Translations under genes and position numbers: made by a program
In this document: piece by piece, positions 32,254 to 42,943 of the stretch
Layout of the letters: each line of letters starts with the position of its first letter
Position numbering within the stretch: the first letter of the stretch is position 1
Assembly (NCBI GenBank): GCA_038503075.1
Contig: JBCAML010000013.1
Span: 558,001-622,000 of the forward strand
Reading direction: 5' to 3'
DNA: 64,000 nucleotides
Source: Gyromitra esculenta
Lineage: Eukaryota; Ascomycota; Pezizomycetes; Pezizales; Discinaceae
The notes under the pieces: model-generated
Told to the model about the DNA's origin: nothing
Seen by the model: only the letters and a program-made list of their open reading frames with translations
Database searches by the model: none

Positions 32254-35200
32254 CCAATTTTCTTCTTTATCTGCGTTTTCTATTTCTGGGTTTTCAGTGT
32301 CTGATGTGTGCGTGGAGGATAATTTGGATGGGGAACATTTTGTAATTTCTTGTAACCTTTCCCACCAAAATAAAATCATAAAAACACACGCACTTCTTGA
32401 CACTGGAGCCTCAGGGTTCGCTTTCATTGATGAAAACTTTGTGCGTCACCATTCTTTACCACTATCTCCCCTTAAAACCCCTCGTCAATTAGAAGTCATT
32501 GACGGCCGAACAATCGCCTCGGGGGATATTATCAATCTCTGTCACTTAGAGCTTTCTATTCAACAGCATAAAGAGAAAGCTCCCTTCTTCGTCACTAAAC
32601 TAGGACACTATCCCCTAGTGCTCGGTATCCCATGGATGAACCTCCACAACGTCCACCTACAATTCGCCAACAAAAGCATTGAATTCAACTCTGAGTTCTG
32701 CACCACCCACTGCGCCCCCAAACAACCTATCGTTTCCGCCGCTGCCATCCCGCCTCCAGCTAAACTTAATGCCGCCTTTATTGGAGCCGCTAGTTTCCGC
32801 ATGCTCGCCCGAAAAAAGGGTATTCAGGTCTATTCAATGTCTCTATACGAAATAAATAAAGTCCTCGATAGTAAAACCACTAAAGAGGAATGGAGACAAA
32901 GAATACCCGCTGAATATCATGAATACTTGGACATGTTTGATAAAGCGAAGGCCCAAGGACTCCCTCCCCGTCGCCCCTATGATCACCGTATCACCCTCCA
33001 GGAAGGTAAGGAACCACCATTCGGCCCCCTCTATGGTATGTCACGGGATGAACTTCTAGTGCTTAAGAAGTACATCGAAGACAACCTAGAGAAGGGTTTT
33101 ATCCGTGCCAGTTCATCTTCTGCCGGATCCCCCGTTCTCTTCGCCGCAAAACCCGATGGATCTCTACGCCTTTGTGTAGACTACCGAGGCCTTAACGCCC
33201 TTACCGTCAAAGACCGATATACCTCCCCGCTCGTTAAAGAAACCCTCGACCGCCTCGCTAAAGCACAATGGTATTCCAAACTAGACCTCCGAGATGGATT
33301 TCACCAAATCCGCATCGCGGAGGGAGAAGAATGGAAGACCGCATTTAGGACTCGTTATGGCCTTTACGAATATATGGTTATGCCTTTCGGCCTCACCAAT
33401 GCCCCCGGTACCTTCCAACGCTTTGTTAATGATTCTCTCCGAGAATACTTGGACCTCTTTTGCACGGCTTATCTCGACGATATCCTTATCTATAGTGATA
33501 CCCTCGCTGAACATAAAATCCACGTCCGACAAGTCCTTGATGCCTTGAAAGCCAATAACATACTTCTCAAACCTGAGAAGTGTGAATTCCATGTCCAATC
33601 CATAAAATACCTCGGATTAATTCTCACACCTGAGGGAATTAAGATGGACGAAGAGAAACTTACAGCCGTACGAGACTGGAACCGTCCAAAATGCATCAAA
33701 GATGTTCAAGCCTTCCTCGGTTTTGCGAACTTCTACCGACGGTTTATCCTAGGGTTCTCTCGCCTAGCAGCTCCCCTTACTGTTTTTACAAAGAAAGGTA
33801 TTGTTTTTGAATGGACAGTCGAGGCAGAACTCGCTTTTGAAGCCCTGAAGGATGCATTTACTAAGGCCCCCGTACTCATCCACTTCGACCCCCGAAAGAA
33901 AATCTTCGTAGAATCCGATGCTTCTGACTTCGTCTCCGGTGGTGTCCTCTCCCAACTTGACGATAACGGCGTGCTTCACCCAGTAGCCTTCTTCTCCAAG
34001 AAGCACTCACCAGCTGAATGCAACTACGAGATTTACGACAAGGAACTTCTTGCTATTATACGCTGCTTCGAAGAATGGAGACCAGAGCTTGAAGGATCAG
34101 AACTACCCATCTCAGTCATTACTGACCATAAGAACTTGGAATATTTCATGACCACCAAGCAACTTAATCGACGACAAGTCAGATGGGCTGAATACCTTTC
34201 ACGTTTTGACTTCGTCATTACCTATAGACCAGGAGTACAGGGAGGAAAACCGGACGCACTGACACGGAGATCAGGAGATCTCCCTGAAGAAGGGGATGAA
34301 AGACTAAGACACCAACACCAAGTAGTCTTGAAGGAGAAGAACGTTGATCCTAAGTTGAGTTTGTTTTCGGGTTCTTTATCAAATGAACCCGCTGAACTGG
34401 ATGCCTCCCTTGATACGTTAATGAACCTTGGATATAATGCTGACCCGTTCCCACAAAAAATCCTCCTAGCACTAAAAAACGGTGAACGACAATCCAAAGA
34501 GATCACCTTAGGTGACTGTACTGAGGTCAACGGCCGCCTTTACTACCGGCAAAAACTCTATATCCCGGATCATGACCCTCTTCGCCTCCTCATCCTACAA
34601 CGACACCATGATGCCCCCTCAGCTGGCCACCCAGGACGCGAAAAATCCTTTGAACTCATTTCAAGGCATTTCTATTGGCCAAAGATGAGAGAGTATATTG
34701 GCCGTTATACGCGGAACTGTCATACCTGTCGACGAGCAAAACCAAGTACCCTCGGCACCCAAGGCGTCCTGAAACCACTTCCCATCCCTAATCGCCCCTG
34801 GGAAGAATTGTCAATGGACTTCGTTACCGGTCTCCCAGAATCTAACGGCTTTGATGCCATTATGGTTGTAGTGGATCGACTCTCGAAGATGCGGCACCTC
34901 ATCCCGTGCAGTACAACCGTCAATGCCGAGCAAACAGCTGAGCTCTATCTCCAAAATGTTTGGAAACTCCACGGACTACCTTCCTATATCACTTCAGATA
35001 GAGGAACGCAGTTTACCGCCAAGTTCTGGAAACATCTTTGCCAACGCCTGAATATTTCCGCTCGGATGTCGACGTCCTTCCACCCGGAAACAGATGGTCA
35101 AACCGAACGTCTTAATGCCGTTATGGAACAATATCTTCGATGCTATGTTTCTTACCAACAAGACGACTGGGCAAAATGGTTACCTATCGCGGAGTTCGCT

Positions 35201-35896
35201 GCCAATAACCAGGAGTCGGCCAGTACGAAAGCCACACCCTTCTTCGCCAACTATGGTTACCATCCTCGTTTTGATACCTCCGTCGTCTCCAACGACCGCT
35301 CTCCTCAGACCCTCGATGCCAATGACTTCGCCTCTAAGATGGAAGAACTTAGAGACTTCCTTCGAGTTCAAATGAGGACAGCACAAGATATTTTCGAGAC
35401 CAGTGCTAATCAGCACCGTACCCCCGCCCCTTCATTCAAAGTCAATGACCGTGTCTTCATATCTATGAAGAACATGAGGACGACTAGGAATTCTAGGAAA
35501 TTGGACTGGAAGTGGGGTGGTCCCTTTCCTGTGAAACGAATAATCTCTGCGTATGCCTATGAGATAGACCTGCCATCGTCTATGAAGTACCATCCGGTGT
35601 TCCACGTTTCACTAATCAAAGCTGCTCCTATTGACCCACTCCCGGGCCAGATTATCCCACCTCCACCTCCGATCCAAGTCAATGATCATGAAGAATATCT
35701 TGTCGAGAGTATTCTAGATTCTCGTATTCGTCACGGGAAACTGCAATACCTGGTGGAATGGACAGGTTATGCCTTACCTACGTGGGAACCAGCTGATTAC
35801 CATATGGAGACTGAAGCGGTAGATGTCTTTCACCAACGATATCCTAATAAACCTAAGGAAGGTCTGGTTAGCGTTCGCAGGAGCTCACGGCTATAA
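32216..35896 (+). CDS. pol: E3 Pol polyprotein, intact
   Basis: 1,226 residues in the -1 frame from the slippery site. Protease LLDTGASGFAFID; RT with [19 protein letters not shown] and catalytic TAYLDDILIYS; RNase [13 protein letters not shown] and DHKNLEYF; integrase zinc finger (HHDAPSAGHPG, CHTCRRAK) and core (MDFVTGLPES, TSDRGTQF, FHPETDGQTERLN); GPY-type module (KWGGPFPVKR); chromodomain (EYLVESILDSR...YLVEWTGYALPTWEP). Every catalytic block is present and no stop or frameshift was found. The chromodomain is expected to steer integration to heterochromatin, which fits the nested surroundings. Confidence 0.95.
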   Translation, partial: LVQPESPCDPALVQFSSLSAFSISGFSVSDVCVEDNLDGEHFVISCNLSHQNKIIKTHALLDTGASGFAFIDENFVRHHSLPLSPLKTPRQLEVIDGRTIASGDIINLCHLELSIQQHKEKAPFFVTKLGHYPLVLGIPWMNLHNVHLQFANKSIEFNSEFCTTHCAPKQPIVSAAAIPPPAKLNAAFIGAASFRMLARKKGIQVYSMSLYEINKVLDSKTTKEEWRQRIPAEYHEYLDMFDKAKAQGLPPRRPYDHRITLQEGKEPPFGPLYGMSRDELLVLKKYIEDNLEKGFIRASSSSAGSPVLFAAKPDGSLRLCVDYRGLNALTVKDRYTSPLVKETLDRLAKAQWYSKLDLRDGFHQIRIAEGEEWKTAFRTRYGLYEYMVMPFGLTNAPGTFQRFVNDSLREYLDLFCTAYLDDILIYSDTLAEHKIHVRQVLDALKANNILLKPEKCEFHVQSIKYLGLILTPEGIKMDEEKLTAVRDWNRPKCIKDVQAFLGFANFYRRFILGFSRLAAPLTVFTKKGIVFEWTVEAELAFEALKDAFTKAPVLIHFDPRKKIFVESDASDFVSGGVLSQLDDNGVLHPVAFFSKKHSPAECNYEIYDKELLAIIRCFEEWRPELEGSELPISVITDHKNLEYFMTTKQLNRRQVRWAEYLSRFDFVITYRPGVQGGKPDALTRRSGDLPEEGDERLRHQHQVVLKEKNVDPKLSLFSGSLSNEPAELDASLDTLMNLGYNADPFPQKILLALKNGERQSKEITLGDCTEVNGRLYYRQKLYIPDHDPLRLLILQRHHDAPSAGHPGREKSFELISRHFYWPKMREYIGRYTRNCHTCRRAKPSTLGTQGVLKPLPIPNRPWEELSMDFVTGLPESNGFDAIMVVVDRLSKMRHLIPCSTTVNAEQTAELYLQNVWKLHGLPSYITSDRGTQFTAKFWKHLCQRLNISARMSTSFHPETDGQTERLNAVMEQYLRCYVSYQQDDWAKWLPIAEFAANNQESASTKATPFFANYGYHPRFDTSVVSNDRSPQTLDANDFASKMEELRDFLRVQMRTAQDIFETSANQHRTPAPSFKVNDRVFISMKNMRTTRNSRKLDWKWGGPFPVKRIISAYAYEIDLPSSMKYHPVFHVSLIKAAPIDPLPGQIIPPPPPIQVNDHEEYLVESILDSRIRHGKLQYLVEWTGYALPTWEPADYHMETEAVDVFHQRYPNKPKEGLVSVRRSSRL

Positions 35897-35908
35897 GGGA
35901 GGGGGTAC

Positions 35909-36319
35909 TTTCATGGATAACTGTTTTCGTTGGTTCGTCGGGTACAGGGTTATAAGGTTATTGTGTTACGTTGTCGTTCCTTGTGTTTCTTTAGGTTTCC
36001 GTTGCAATGAGTCAGGTCTTTGTCATCGAACGAGTTGGATTGTGGTATATAAGCGAAGGGATTGCCCCTCTTGTTGTACTTTTCCTTCTTCTTTCCTTAA
36101 GCAACGTCTTCTATTGCACACTCATTGTATCTCACGAATACAAACTCAGATTACACCTCGTAATCTTTCGCCGTCGCCGTCTTCAAGTCCTCATAACTTG
36201 AACCACTGGTAGAGCCTGTAGAATCATCGCACACTCTCCTGTCGTTAGTTTCTCATTCAAGTAGCACTGCTCATCTCGGGGGATACCTGAGAGCTTGACG
36301 AGAATCTCGCTCCTTGAGA
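35909..36319 (+). repeat. E3 3' LTR
   Basis: 411 bp, preceded by a purine-rich tract (AAGGGAGGGGG, 35895-35905) that fits the polypurine primer for plus-strand synthesis. Confidence 0.95.
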
Positions 36320-37630
36320 GTGGGTTTGATGTTCGGCGAAGGTGTCACTATAGATCAGAATATCGTCGAGGTAGGCGGTACAGAAGATATCAAGATATTC
36401 TGTAAGGCAGTCGTTCACGAAGCGTTGGAAAGTTCCCGGGGCGTTGGTTAGACCGAATGGCATTACCTGATATTCGTACAGACCGTAACGGGTGCGGAAG
36501 GCTGTTTTCCACTCATCGCCTTCGGCTATACGTACTTGGTGGTATCCGTCACGGAGGTCTAGCTTGGTATACCATTGTGCTTTTGCAAGCCGGTCTAGGG
36601 TTTCGCGGATGAGGGGAGAGGTATAGCGATCTTTGACGGTAATGGCATTAAGGCCTCGGTAGTCCACGCAGAGTCGTAGTGACCCGTCAGCTTTTTTGAC
36701 GAATAGGACGGGGGATCCGGCTGGAGAGGAACTAGCACGAATGAATCCTTTCTCGAGATTATCCTCGATATATTTCTTCAAGGTGATCAGTTCCTCTCGG
36801 GACATTCCATAAAGTGGTCCAAATGGTGCGTCTTTCCCTTCCATCAGTTGTATCTTGTGGTCGTAGGGGCGGCGTGGGGGTAGTCCTTGTGCTTTTGCTT
36901 TGTCGAACATGTCCAGGAAGTCATGATACTCAGCAGGGATTCTAGATTTCCATTCTTCCTTAGTTGTCTTATTGTCTATGAGTTTGTTTATCTCGTAGAG
37001 GGACATAGCATAGGCTTGGTGGGTACGTTTCCTAGTGAGAGTCCGAAAGCTAGCAGCGCCGATAAAGGACATGTTTAGTCTGGGGGGAGCAGGGATTGAT
37101 GGGGAGATGACGACAGGGGAGTGAGGGGCGCAGTGGGTGGTGCAGAGTTTAGAGTTAAACTCAATGCGTTTATCGGCGAACTGTAGATGCACATCGTGAT
37201 GTTTCATCCATGGTATTCCCAAGACCAAGGGGTAGTGACCTAATTGAGTTACAAAACAGGGCGCTTGTTCTTGGTGGTTTCCAATGGATAAATTAAGTTT
37301 GGCGATGTGGGTGATATCTCCGGAGGCAACAGGGCGTCCATCGATAACTTCAAGTTGTCGAGGTGTTTTTAGGGGGGTAAGAGGGAGAGAATGGTGACTC
37401 GCGAATTTTTTATCAATGAATGCAAATCCTGAGGCCCCGGTATCTAGTAAAGCGTGGGTGTCTATAACTTTATTGCTATGGGAAATCTTGCATGCTACTA
37501 CAAAGTGTTCCCCATCCAATTGATCCTCCATGCTTATACCAGAAATCGAAAACCCAGAAATAGAAAATGCAGATAAAGGTAAAAAATTTGAAACCAAGGT
37601 AGGGTCACTGGTCGACCTTGGTTGAACTAG
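36320..37630 (-). CDS. pol: E2 Pol, part 1 (protease and RT)
   Basis: 437 codons in the -1 frame: protease LLDTGASGFAFID and RT to TAYLDDILIYSDTFAEHQTH, where E3 is inserted. With 28123-30498 it makes 1,229 uninterrupted codons, so Pol was intact before E3 arrived. It is now split by 5.8 kb. Confidence 0.92.
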
Positions 37631-37636
37631 TTTAAA
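37592..37636 (-). promoter_or_regulatory. -1 frameshift signal, E2
   Basis: Heptamer TTTAAAC (37630-37636, minus), gag TAG (37627-37629), then a 9-bp perfect stem: AACCAAGGT (37615-37623) with ACCTTGGTT (37592-37600). Confidence 0.85.
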
Positions 37637-38936
37637 GCCTCGCTTGAGGCGCTTGCAGACTCTAAGGCGAAAAATTGAGGCGGGAGAGGTGGCGGCGGTA
37701 GGGAAGAGGCCGGGGGCGTGCGGTTAGCAGGTGGGGCGGTGAGGGCACGTACGTGGGTTTTTTTTTTTTTTTTTTTTTTTTTTTAGAGACAGAGGGGCAA
37801 TTGGCGTAGGAATGGTCCGGGGCAGCACAGAACATACACTTTCCAGTGGTGCGACGCCATTGTTTCTCTTCCTCCGAAAGCTTTCTTCGTCCGTTGACCA
37901 TTGTGTATCGTTGGTCTTGAGGAGGGCGAGAAAGATTGCTGGTACGTCCGAACGATAGATCCATAGGGGCCAGTCCTCCTGGGGTAAAGGAGGAGGCAGG
38001 GGTGAAGGCGGCGGGGGCACTGAATTGGCCCATATTATCTCTGACGTTTCCTCGTTTCTCTGCCTTGCGAGCTCGGATTCGGTTGTCCAATCGGGTAAGG
38101 GTAAGAATCATCTCCGGGAGGTTAGCGGGGGCAATGGGTGCAAACACCATGGCTTCCTTGAGTTCTTCCGACATGCCATGTTCCAGGGCATCCATCTTAG
38201 AGTTCTCGTCAAACTTTAACTGACCCATGACTCTTTGAAAATCGGCTAGATAAGCCGAAAAATCACGTTTCCCTTGACGGAGTTGATGGAGTTCCCGTCG
38301 AGCGGTGCCGGTTGGGTCTGGGTCGCCAAAGGCAGTCTCCAGGGCGGCGATGAGTTGCTCCGCACTAGTCCAAGTGGTGAGGCCTGAGGGGAGAATGGTG
38401 TGCCGAACTTGTTCTAACGCTGCTCCTTCTAGACGGTTGATGGTATAGAGGATCATCGTGGTCTCATTGGCGAAACGGTCCCGGTTGACAGTGAGTTTGG
38501 AGCGGAGTTGTAGGATAAAGCCGGGGAGTTTAGTTCGAGATCCATCGAATTTCTCAGGATCTGGCATCCGTTCCGATCGGTGAGAATTTGTTGGTGGAGG
38601 TGGGGTGGCCGTAAGATTAGGTGGAGCGGGAGGGGCTTGGGTAGCGGCTCGAGCTTCGTTTCGCTCTTGCCGTAACCGAGCGATTAGACTTGCAGCCTCA
38701 GTAACTCGTTGGTCTTGTTCTGTGGCATGGCGGAGGGCGTTGTCGGTTTGAATGCGAGCTGTGTTGAGTTTGACCTCGGTCTCTCGCTCGCTTTCCTGGA
38801 GGACATCGATTTGGTCCTCCAGGGCTTGATTGAGGTCTCTGAGCTCATTATAGAGTTCCGCGGGATCGTCTCTGTAGGCTTGGGCGAAAGCTTCCCTGGT
38901 GGGGAAGCGTTTTGTGGCGACGGCGGCTCCTTCCAT
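37627..38936 (-). pseudogene. gag: E2 Gag with poly(A)-tract frameshift
   Basis: Starts at ATG 38936 (MEGAAVATKRFPTREAFAQ), with the conserved core and a zinc knuckle (CMFCAAPDHSYANC). Just after PSVSKK an uninterrupted run of 27 A on the coding strand (37758-37784) adds lysines and shifts the frame. The proper C-terminus (LTAPPANRTPPASSLPPPP, to the TAG at 37627-37629) is still present in another frame. The run may be replication slippage or a sequencing/assembly error at a homopolymer. Confidence 0.88.
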
Positions 38937-39012
38937 GGTGGAGTCGATGGGGGTCGATATGTTTTTTGTGTGGATCGGGTGGTAGAAGGTGTAGATGTAG
39001 GAAGCAACGTAA

Positions 39013-39431
39013 TCTCACGGTTCAGTCCCTCGATAAGCCCTTCAGTATCCCTGAAGGTGAGCAGTGCTACTTAAGCGAGGTACTAACACGTTCGAGGATT
39101 GCAGTGTTTTCTACAAGTTCTACGAGGGGTCTATCTCAAGGCGAGATAAGTGCAACGAAGTGGCCAGCGACAGCGAGGGTTCTGAGGTAGAACCGAGATA
39201 GTGTTTTAACAGTGACAAGAGAAGGTAAACGAGAACGTTGCTTAAGGAAAGAAGAAGAGAAGAGACAGAAACGACCAAAATCCCTCGCTTAAATACCCCG
39301 CTTTCCCGTAACACAATCAACAACCCGACAACAACCGAAATACAACCGAACTACAATGAGATTATAACAAAAGATCCAAAATCCATAACAACCGTCGTAC
39401 CAAATCCTAACCCTATTCCTAATCCGTGAAA
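39013..39431 (-). repeat. E2 5' LTR
   Basis: 419 bp; it drives transcription on the minus strand. The 13 bases following it on that strand (39012 down to 39000) match the shared self-priming site. Confidence 0.94.
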
Positions 39432-39436
39432 ACCGA

Positions 39437-41182
39437 CGACAAGCACGATGGGCCGAATATCTTTCCCGCTTCGACTTCGTAATTACCTACCGTCCAGGTA
39501 GCCAAGGAGGGAAGCCGGACGCATTGACCAGAAGATCAGGAGATCTTCCCAAAGAAGGGGATGAAAGATTGGCACACCAAAGCCAAGTGGTATTAAAGAA
39601 GGAAAACATAGATCCTAAGCTAAGTTTGTTATCGGCTTCTTTGTCAAATGAAGCCGCTGAACTGGACGCCTCCCTAGAAAAACTCTTCCTAGAGGGATAT
39701 ATTGCTGATCAATTTCCGGAAAGAATTCTTTTAGCACTAAGGAATAAGGACCAACGATCAAAAGAAATCACCTTAAGCGAATGCAAGGAAGAAAATGGAA
39801 GACTTCGATATCGGAATGCCATCTATGTCCCTAACTTTGATCCTCTTCGCTTAGAACTCATCCGAAGGCACCATGATAGCCCTGCAGCAGGCCATCCGGG
39901 ACGAGATAAAACCTTTGAACTCCTTGCTAGGAACTTCTACTGGCCTAAAATGAGAGAATCTATTAAACAATATGTGCGCAATTGCCATATCTGTCAGAAA
40001 GTGAAGCCAGTCAATCAGCAGACCCAAGGAGTACTTCGCCCGTTACCTATTCCAAACCGCCCTTGGCAAGAAATCTCGATGGACTTTGTTACAGGCCTCC
40101 CGGAATCAAATGGCTATGATGCTATTATGGTAATAGTAGACCGATTATCGAAAATGCGACACCTTGTTCCCTGTAATACCACGATTAATTCACGAGACGT
40201 CGCAGACCTTTACCTTCAGCATGTGTGGAAACTTCATGGCTTACCGACATATGTCACATCCGATCGAGGTACTCAATTCACCGCTCACTTCTGGAAGGAA
40301 CTCTGTCAACGCTTAGGTATCCAAGCTAGGATGTCAACGGCCTTTCACCCCGAAACCGATGGGCAAACGGAACGACTGAACGCCGTTATGGAGCAATATT
40401 TACGCTCCTACGTGAATTACCAACAAGGAGACTGGAGTAGCTGGTTACCCATGGCTGAGTTCTCGGCTAACAACCAGGAATCTGCAAGTACTAAGGTTTC
40501 CCCCTTTTTTGCCAACTACGGTTACCATCCTCGGTTTGATACCTCTATTATTCCCCCAAGTACCACTGCTCAAAGCCTAGACGCATCTAAGTTCGCCATC
40601 ACTATGCAAGAGTTATACGATCACCTCAAGACACAGATTCGAACAGCTCAGGACATTCAGGAAACCGCTACGAATAAACATCGAACCCCAGCTCCAGCAT
40701 ATCAAGTCGAAGATTTGGTATTCGTATCCATGAAAAACATCCGGACAGTTCGTAATGATCGGAAACTCGACTGGAAGTGGATGGGACCTTATGCTGTGAA
40801 AAAGATTGTATCCCCCTTTGCATATGAGATTGACCTTCCCTCCTCAGTCAAGTATCATCCTGTTTTTCATGTTTCGCTTCTTAAACCCGCCGCCAATGAC
40901 CCTCTCCCAGGACAAGTGGTACCCCCTCCATCCCCAATCGTGGTTAATGAACAAGAGGAATATTTTATTGAGAAAATCCTCGAGCAACGGACTTATCGCG
41001 GACAACAACAATACCTTGTCGAGTGGACCGGCTATGCTCACCCTACATGGGAACTCGCCGAAGACCTTCAAGATACTGCCGCCCTCGATGTCTTTTTAAC
41101 TACGATAGTTACAACCAGTCCTAAGGTTCGCAGGAGCTCACGCTTGAGACGGGGAGCTACTTTCACGGATGGAACTAAGTAA
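39437..41182 (+). CDS. pol: E1 Pol, part 2 (integrase and chromodomain)
   Basis: 582 codons continuing the frame of 25758-27716 after E2 and its TSD ACCGA. It holds the end of RNase H ([14 protein letters not shown]), the integrase zinc finger (HHDSPAAGHPG...CHICQK), the integrase core (MDFVTGLPES, TSDRGTQF, FHPETDGQTERLN), the GPY-type module (KWMGPYAVKK) and chromodomain (YFIEKILEQR...YLVEWTGYAHPTWEL). It ends at TAA 41180-41182, inside the 3' LTR. Confidence 0.92.
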   Translation, partial: RQARWAEYLSRFDFVITYRPGSQGGKPDALTRRSGDLPKEGDERLAHQSQVVLKKENIDPKLSLLSASLSNEAAELDASLEKLFLEGYIADQFPERILLALRNKDQRSKEITLSECKEENGRLRYRNAIYVPNFDPLRLELIRRHHDSPAAGHPGRDKTFELLARNFYWPKMRESIKQYVRNCHICQKVKPVNQQTQGVLRPLPIPNRPWQEISMDFVTGLPESNGYDAIMVIVDRLSKMRHLVPCNTTINSRDVADLYLQHVWKLHGLPTYVTSDRGTQFTAHFWKELCQRLGIQARMSTAFHPETDGQTERLNAVMEQYLRSYVNYQQGDWSSWLPMAEFSANNQESASTKVSPFFANYGYHPRFDTSIIPPSTTAQSLDASKFAITMQELYDHLKTQIRTAQDIQETATNKHRTPAPAYQVEDLVFVSMKNIRTVRNDRKLDWKWMGPYAVKKIVSPFAYEIDLPSSVKYHPVFHVSLLKPAANDPLPGQVVPPPSPIVVNEQEEYFIEKILEQRTYRGQQQYLVEWTGYAHPTWELAEDLQDTAALDVFLTTIVTTSPKVRRSSRLRRGATFTDGTK

Positions 41183-41229
41183 CGGGTTAGGATAAGGGTT
41201 ATTGGGATATAATGGCTTTGTTGTTCGGT
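41161..41229 (+). repeat. E1 3' LTR, first 69 bp
   Basis: TTTCACGG start, directly after the end of the integrase/chromodomain coding block; the pol stop (41180-41182) is inside it. It is interrupted at TCGGT by element E4. Confidence 0.93.
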
Positions 41230-41640
41230 TTTCATGGATGGTTGCTGGTTGTTCGGTTAGCAGTATAAGTGTTTTGTCGCGTTGCTTTGTTGATCGTTCT
41301 ATATGTTTCCCTTGGTTTCCTTTACAATGAGTCATACGTTTGTCATCAAAGGGTTGGATAATGGGTATATAAGCGAAGGGATTTCCCCTCTTGTTGTACT
41401 TTTTCTTCTCTTTCCTTAAGCAACGTCTTCTATCGTACACTCTTGTATTCTACCAATACAAACCTCGGTTACACCAGATAACCTTACGCTGTCGCCATCC
41501 TCGAGTCCTCTATACTCGAACACTTCGTAGAGCCTGTGGAACTTCGTAAAAACACTCTCGTCGCTTAGTTTATTCTTCAAGTAGCACTGCTTATCTCGGG
41601 GGATACCTGAGAGCTTGGAGATAAACCTCGCCCCTTGAGA
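41230..41640 (+). repeat. E4 5' LTR
   Basis: 411 bp, full family length, with an intact TATATAAG. The self-priming site after it has lost one G (ACGTTCTTCC instead of ACGTTGCTTCC). Confidence 0.93.
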
Positions 41641-41703
41641 TTACGTTCTTCCATCATCGCACCCTCTGCTCTTACACGCTGCCACACAAACCCCAACGCC
41701 ACC

Positions 41704-42943
41704 ATGACCAATCCCGCCCCCGCTCCCTGGACTTTCCCAACCTTCGAGAACTTCCAGGCTGCCGCCAACGCCGACCTCGCCTCAGCCTATGAGGAAATTC
41801 GATCACACTACCAACAACGGGTCGATAACCTCACGTATGCAGACCTACAACTGGAAGAAGCTACGCAAGAACGGAACAATATGACGGCAAGATTCAATAC
41901 CTGCCAGTCCCAACTACAGGCGGCCGAAGCAGAAGTCGCCCGCCTTCAGAGCATAGCCCCCCACCACCTGCACCATCGCCACCACCCCCTCCGGCTCACA
42001 CTCAAGGAGGCCGCTCGGATAAGATGCCCGATCCAGATAAATTCAATGGATCTCGCGATAAACTCCCCGGATTTGTCTTGCAACTCCGATCAAAGCTCTC
42101 GGTTAACGCCGACCGATTTTCCAACAGCAACAATATGATATTGTATGCTATCAGCCGCCTTGAGGGAGCCGCCTAGAACAAATCCGCCACTCTGTCCTCA
42201 CTGACGGGACTACCACTTGGAATAACGCCGCCGAATTGATTACCGCCTTGGAAACAGCCTTCGGAGACCCTGACCCACTCGGAACAGCCCGCCGCGAGCT
42301 ACACCAGCCGACAAGGGAAGCGAGATTTCTCTGCTTACCTTGCCGACTTTCAGCGAATCATGGGGCGGTTGAACTACGATGAATCAGCAAAACGATGCCT
42401 TGGAGTTCGGAATGTCAGACGAGCTAAAAGAAGCCGTAGTGACCGTAGCCGACTTTCCTACCACCTTCACCTCCCTCTGCGCCTTCCTCCTCCGCTTGGA
42501 TAATCGTATCAGAGCAAGAAGAAAGAAAGAAAAACGCTGCCCGTAACACCATGGGACAGTTCACCGCCTCTGCCGCCGCCCCCGCCGCCTTTACCCCTGC
42601 TTCCTCATCTTTCGCCCCAGGGGGGCTTGTCCCTATGGATCTCTCGTTCGGCCGAACCTCCACCTCTCGCCCTGCCCCTGAACAACGCTATGTTCAGATC
42701 AACGGAAGAAGGAAGCTGTCGCCCGAAGAAAAAACATGGAGACAGACCAATAACCGCTGCCTGTTCTGCGCTGGAGAAGGACACATTTTCTCCAACTGCC
42801 CCTCCGCCTCCAAACGCCCCGCAATGAGAGGAGCCGCTATTAACGCCCCCGCCGCCCCTCCTGCTTCCTCTGTTTTTCCACCGCCCCTGCCACCTCGTTT
42901 TTCCGCCTTTGACGCAACAGACTCAGTTGAGTCTTTAAACTAG
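41704..42943 (+). pseudogene. gag: E4 Gag, frameshifted
   Basis: ATG 41704 gives MTNPAPAPWTFPTFENFQ. The frame shifts first near 41960, then repeatedly (near 42172, 42308, 42393, 42530). The C-terminal zinc knuckle (CLFCAGEGHIFSNC) and tail are intact in the last frame, to TAG 42941-42943. Confidence 0.9.

Larger units (their letters stand above)
30504..36319 (+). mobile_element. element E3: apparently intact chromovirus
   Basis: LTRs 30504-30914 and 35909-36319, 411 bp each, with one visible difference (CTTCGTTCC versus CTTCTTTCC). Exact TSD GTGGG (30499-30503 and 36320-36324); comparison with the uninterrupted RT of element A confirms the empty site. Gag and Pol are both open with all expected motifs. 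It is the youngest layer of the nest and the best candidate for an active copy. Confidence 0.96.
27717..39431 (-). mobile_element. element E2: chromovirus hosting E3
   Basis: LTRs 39013-39431 (5') and 27717-28135 (3') are 419 bp each and look identical. Exact TSD ACCGA (27712-27716 and 39432-39436), in the RNase H region of E1 pol. Gag 37627-38936 (frameshifted at a poly(A) run), pol 36320-37630 plus 28123-30498, split by E3. Very recent by LTR identity. Confidence 0.95.
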
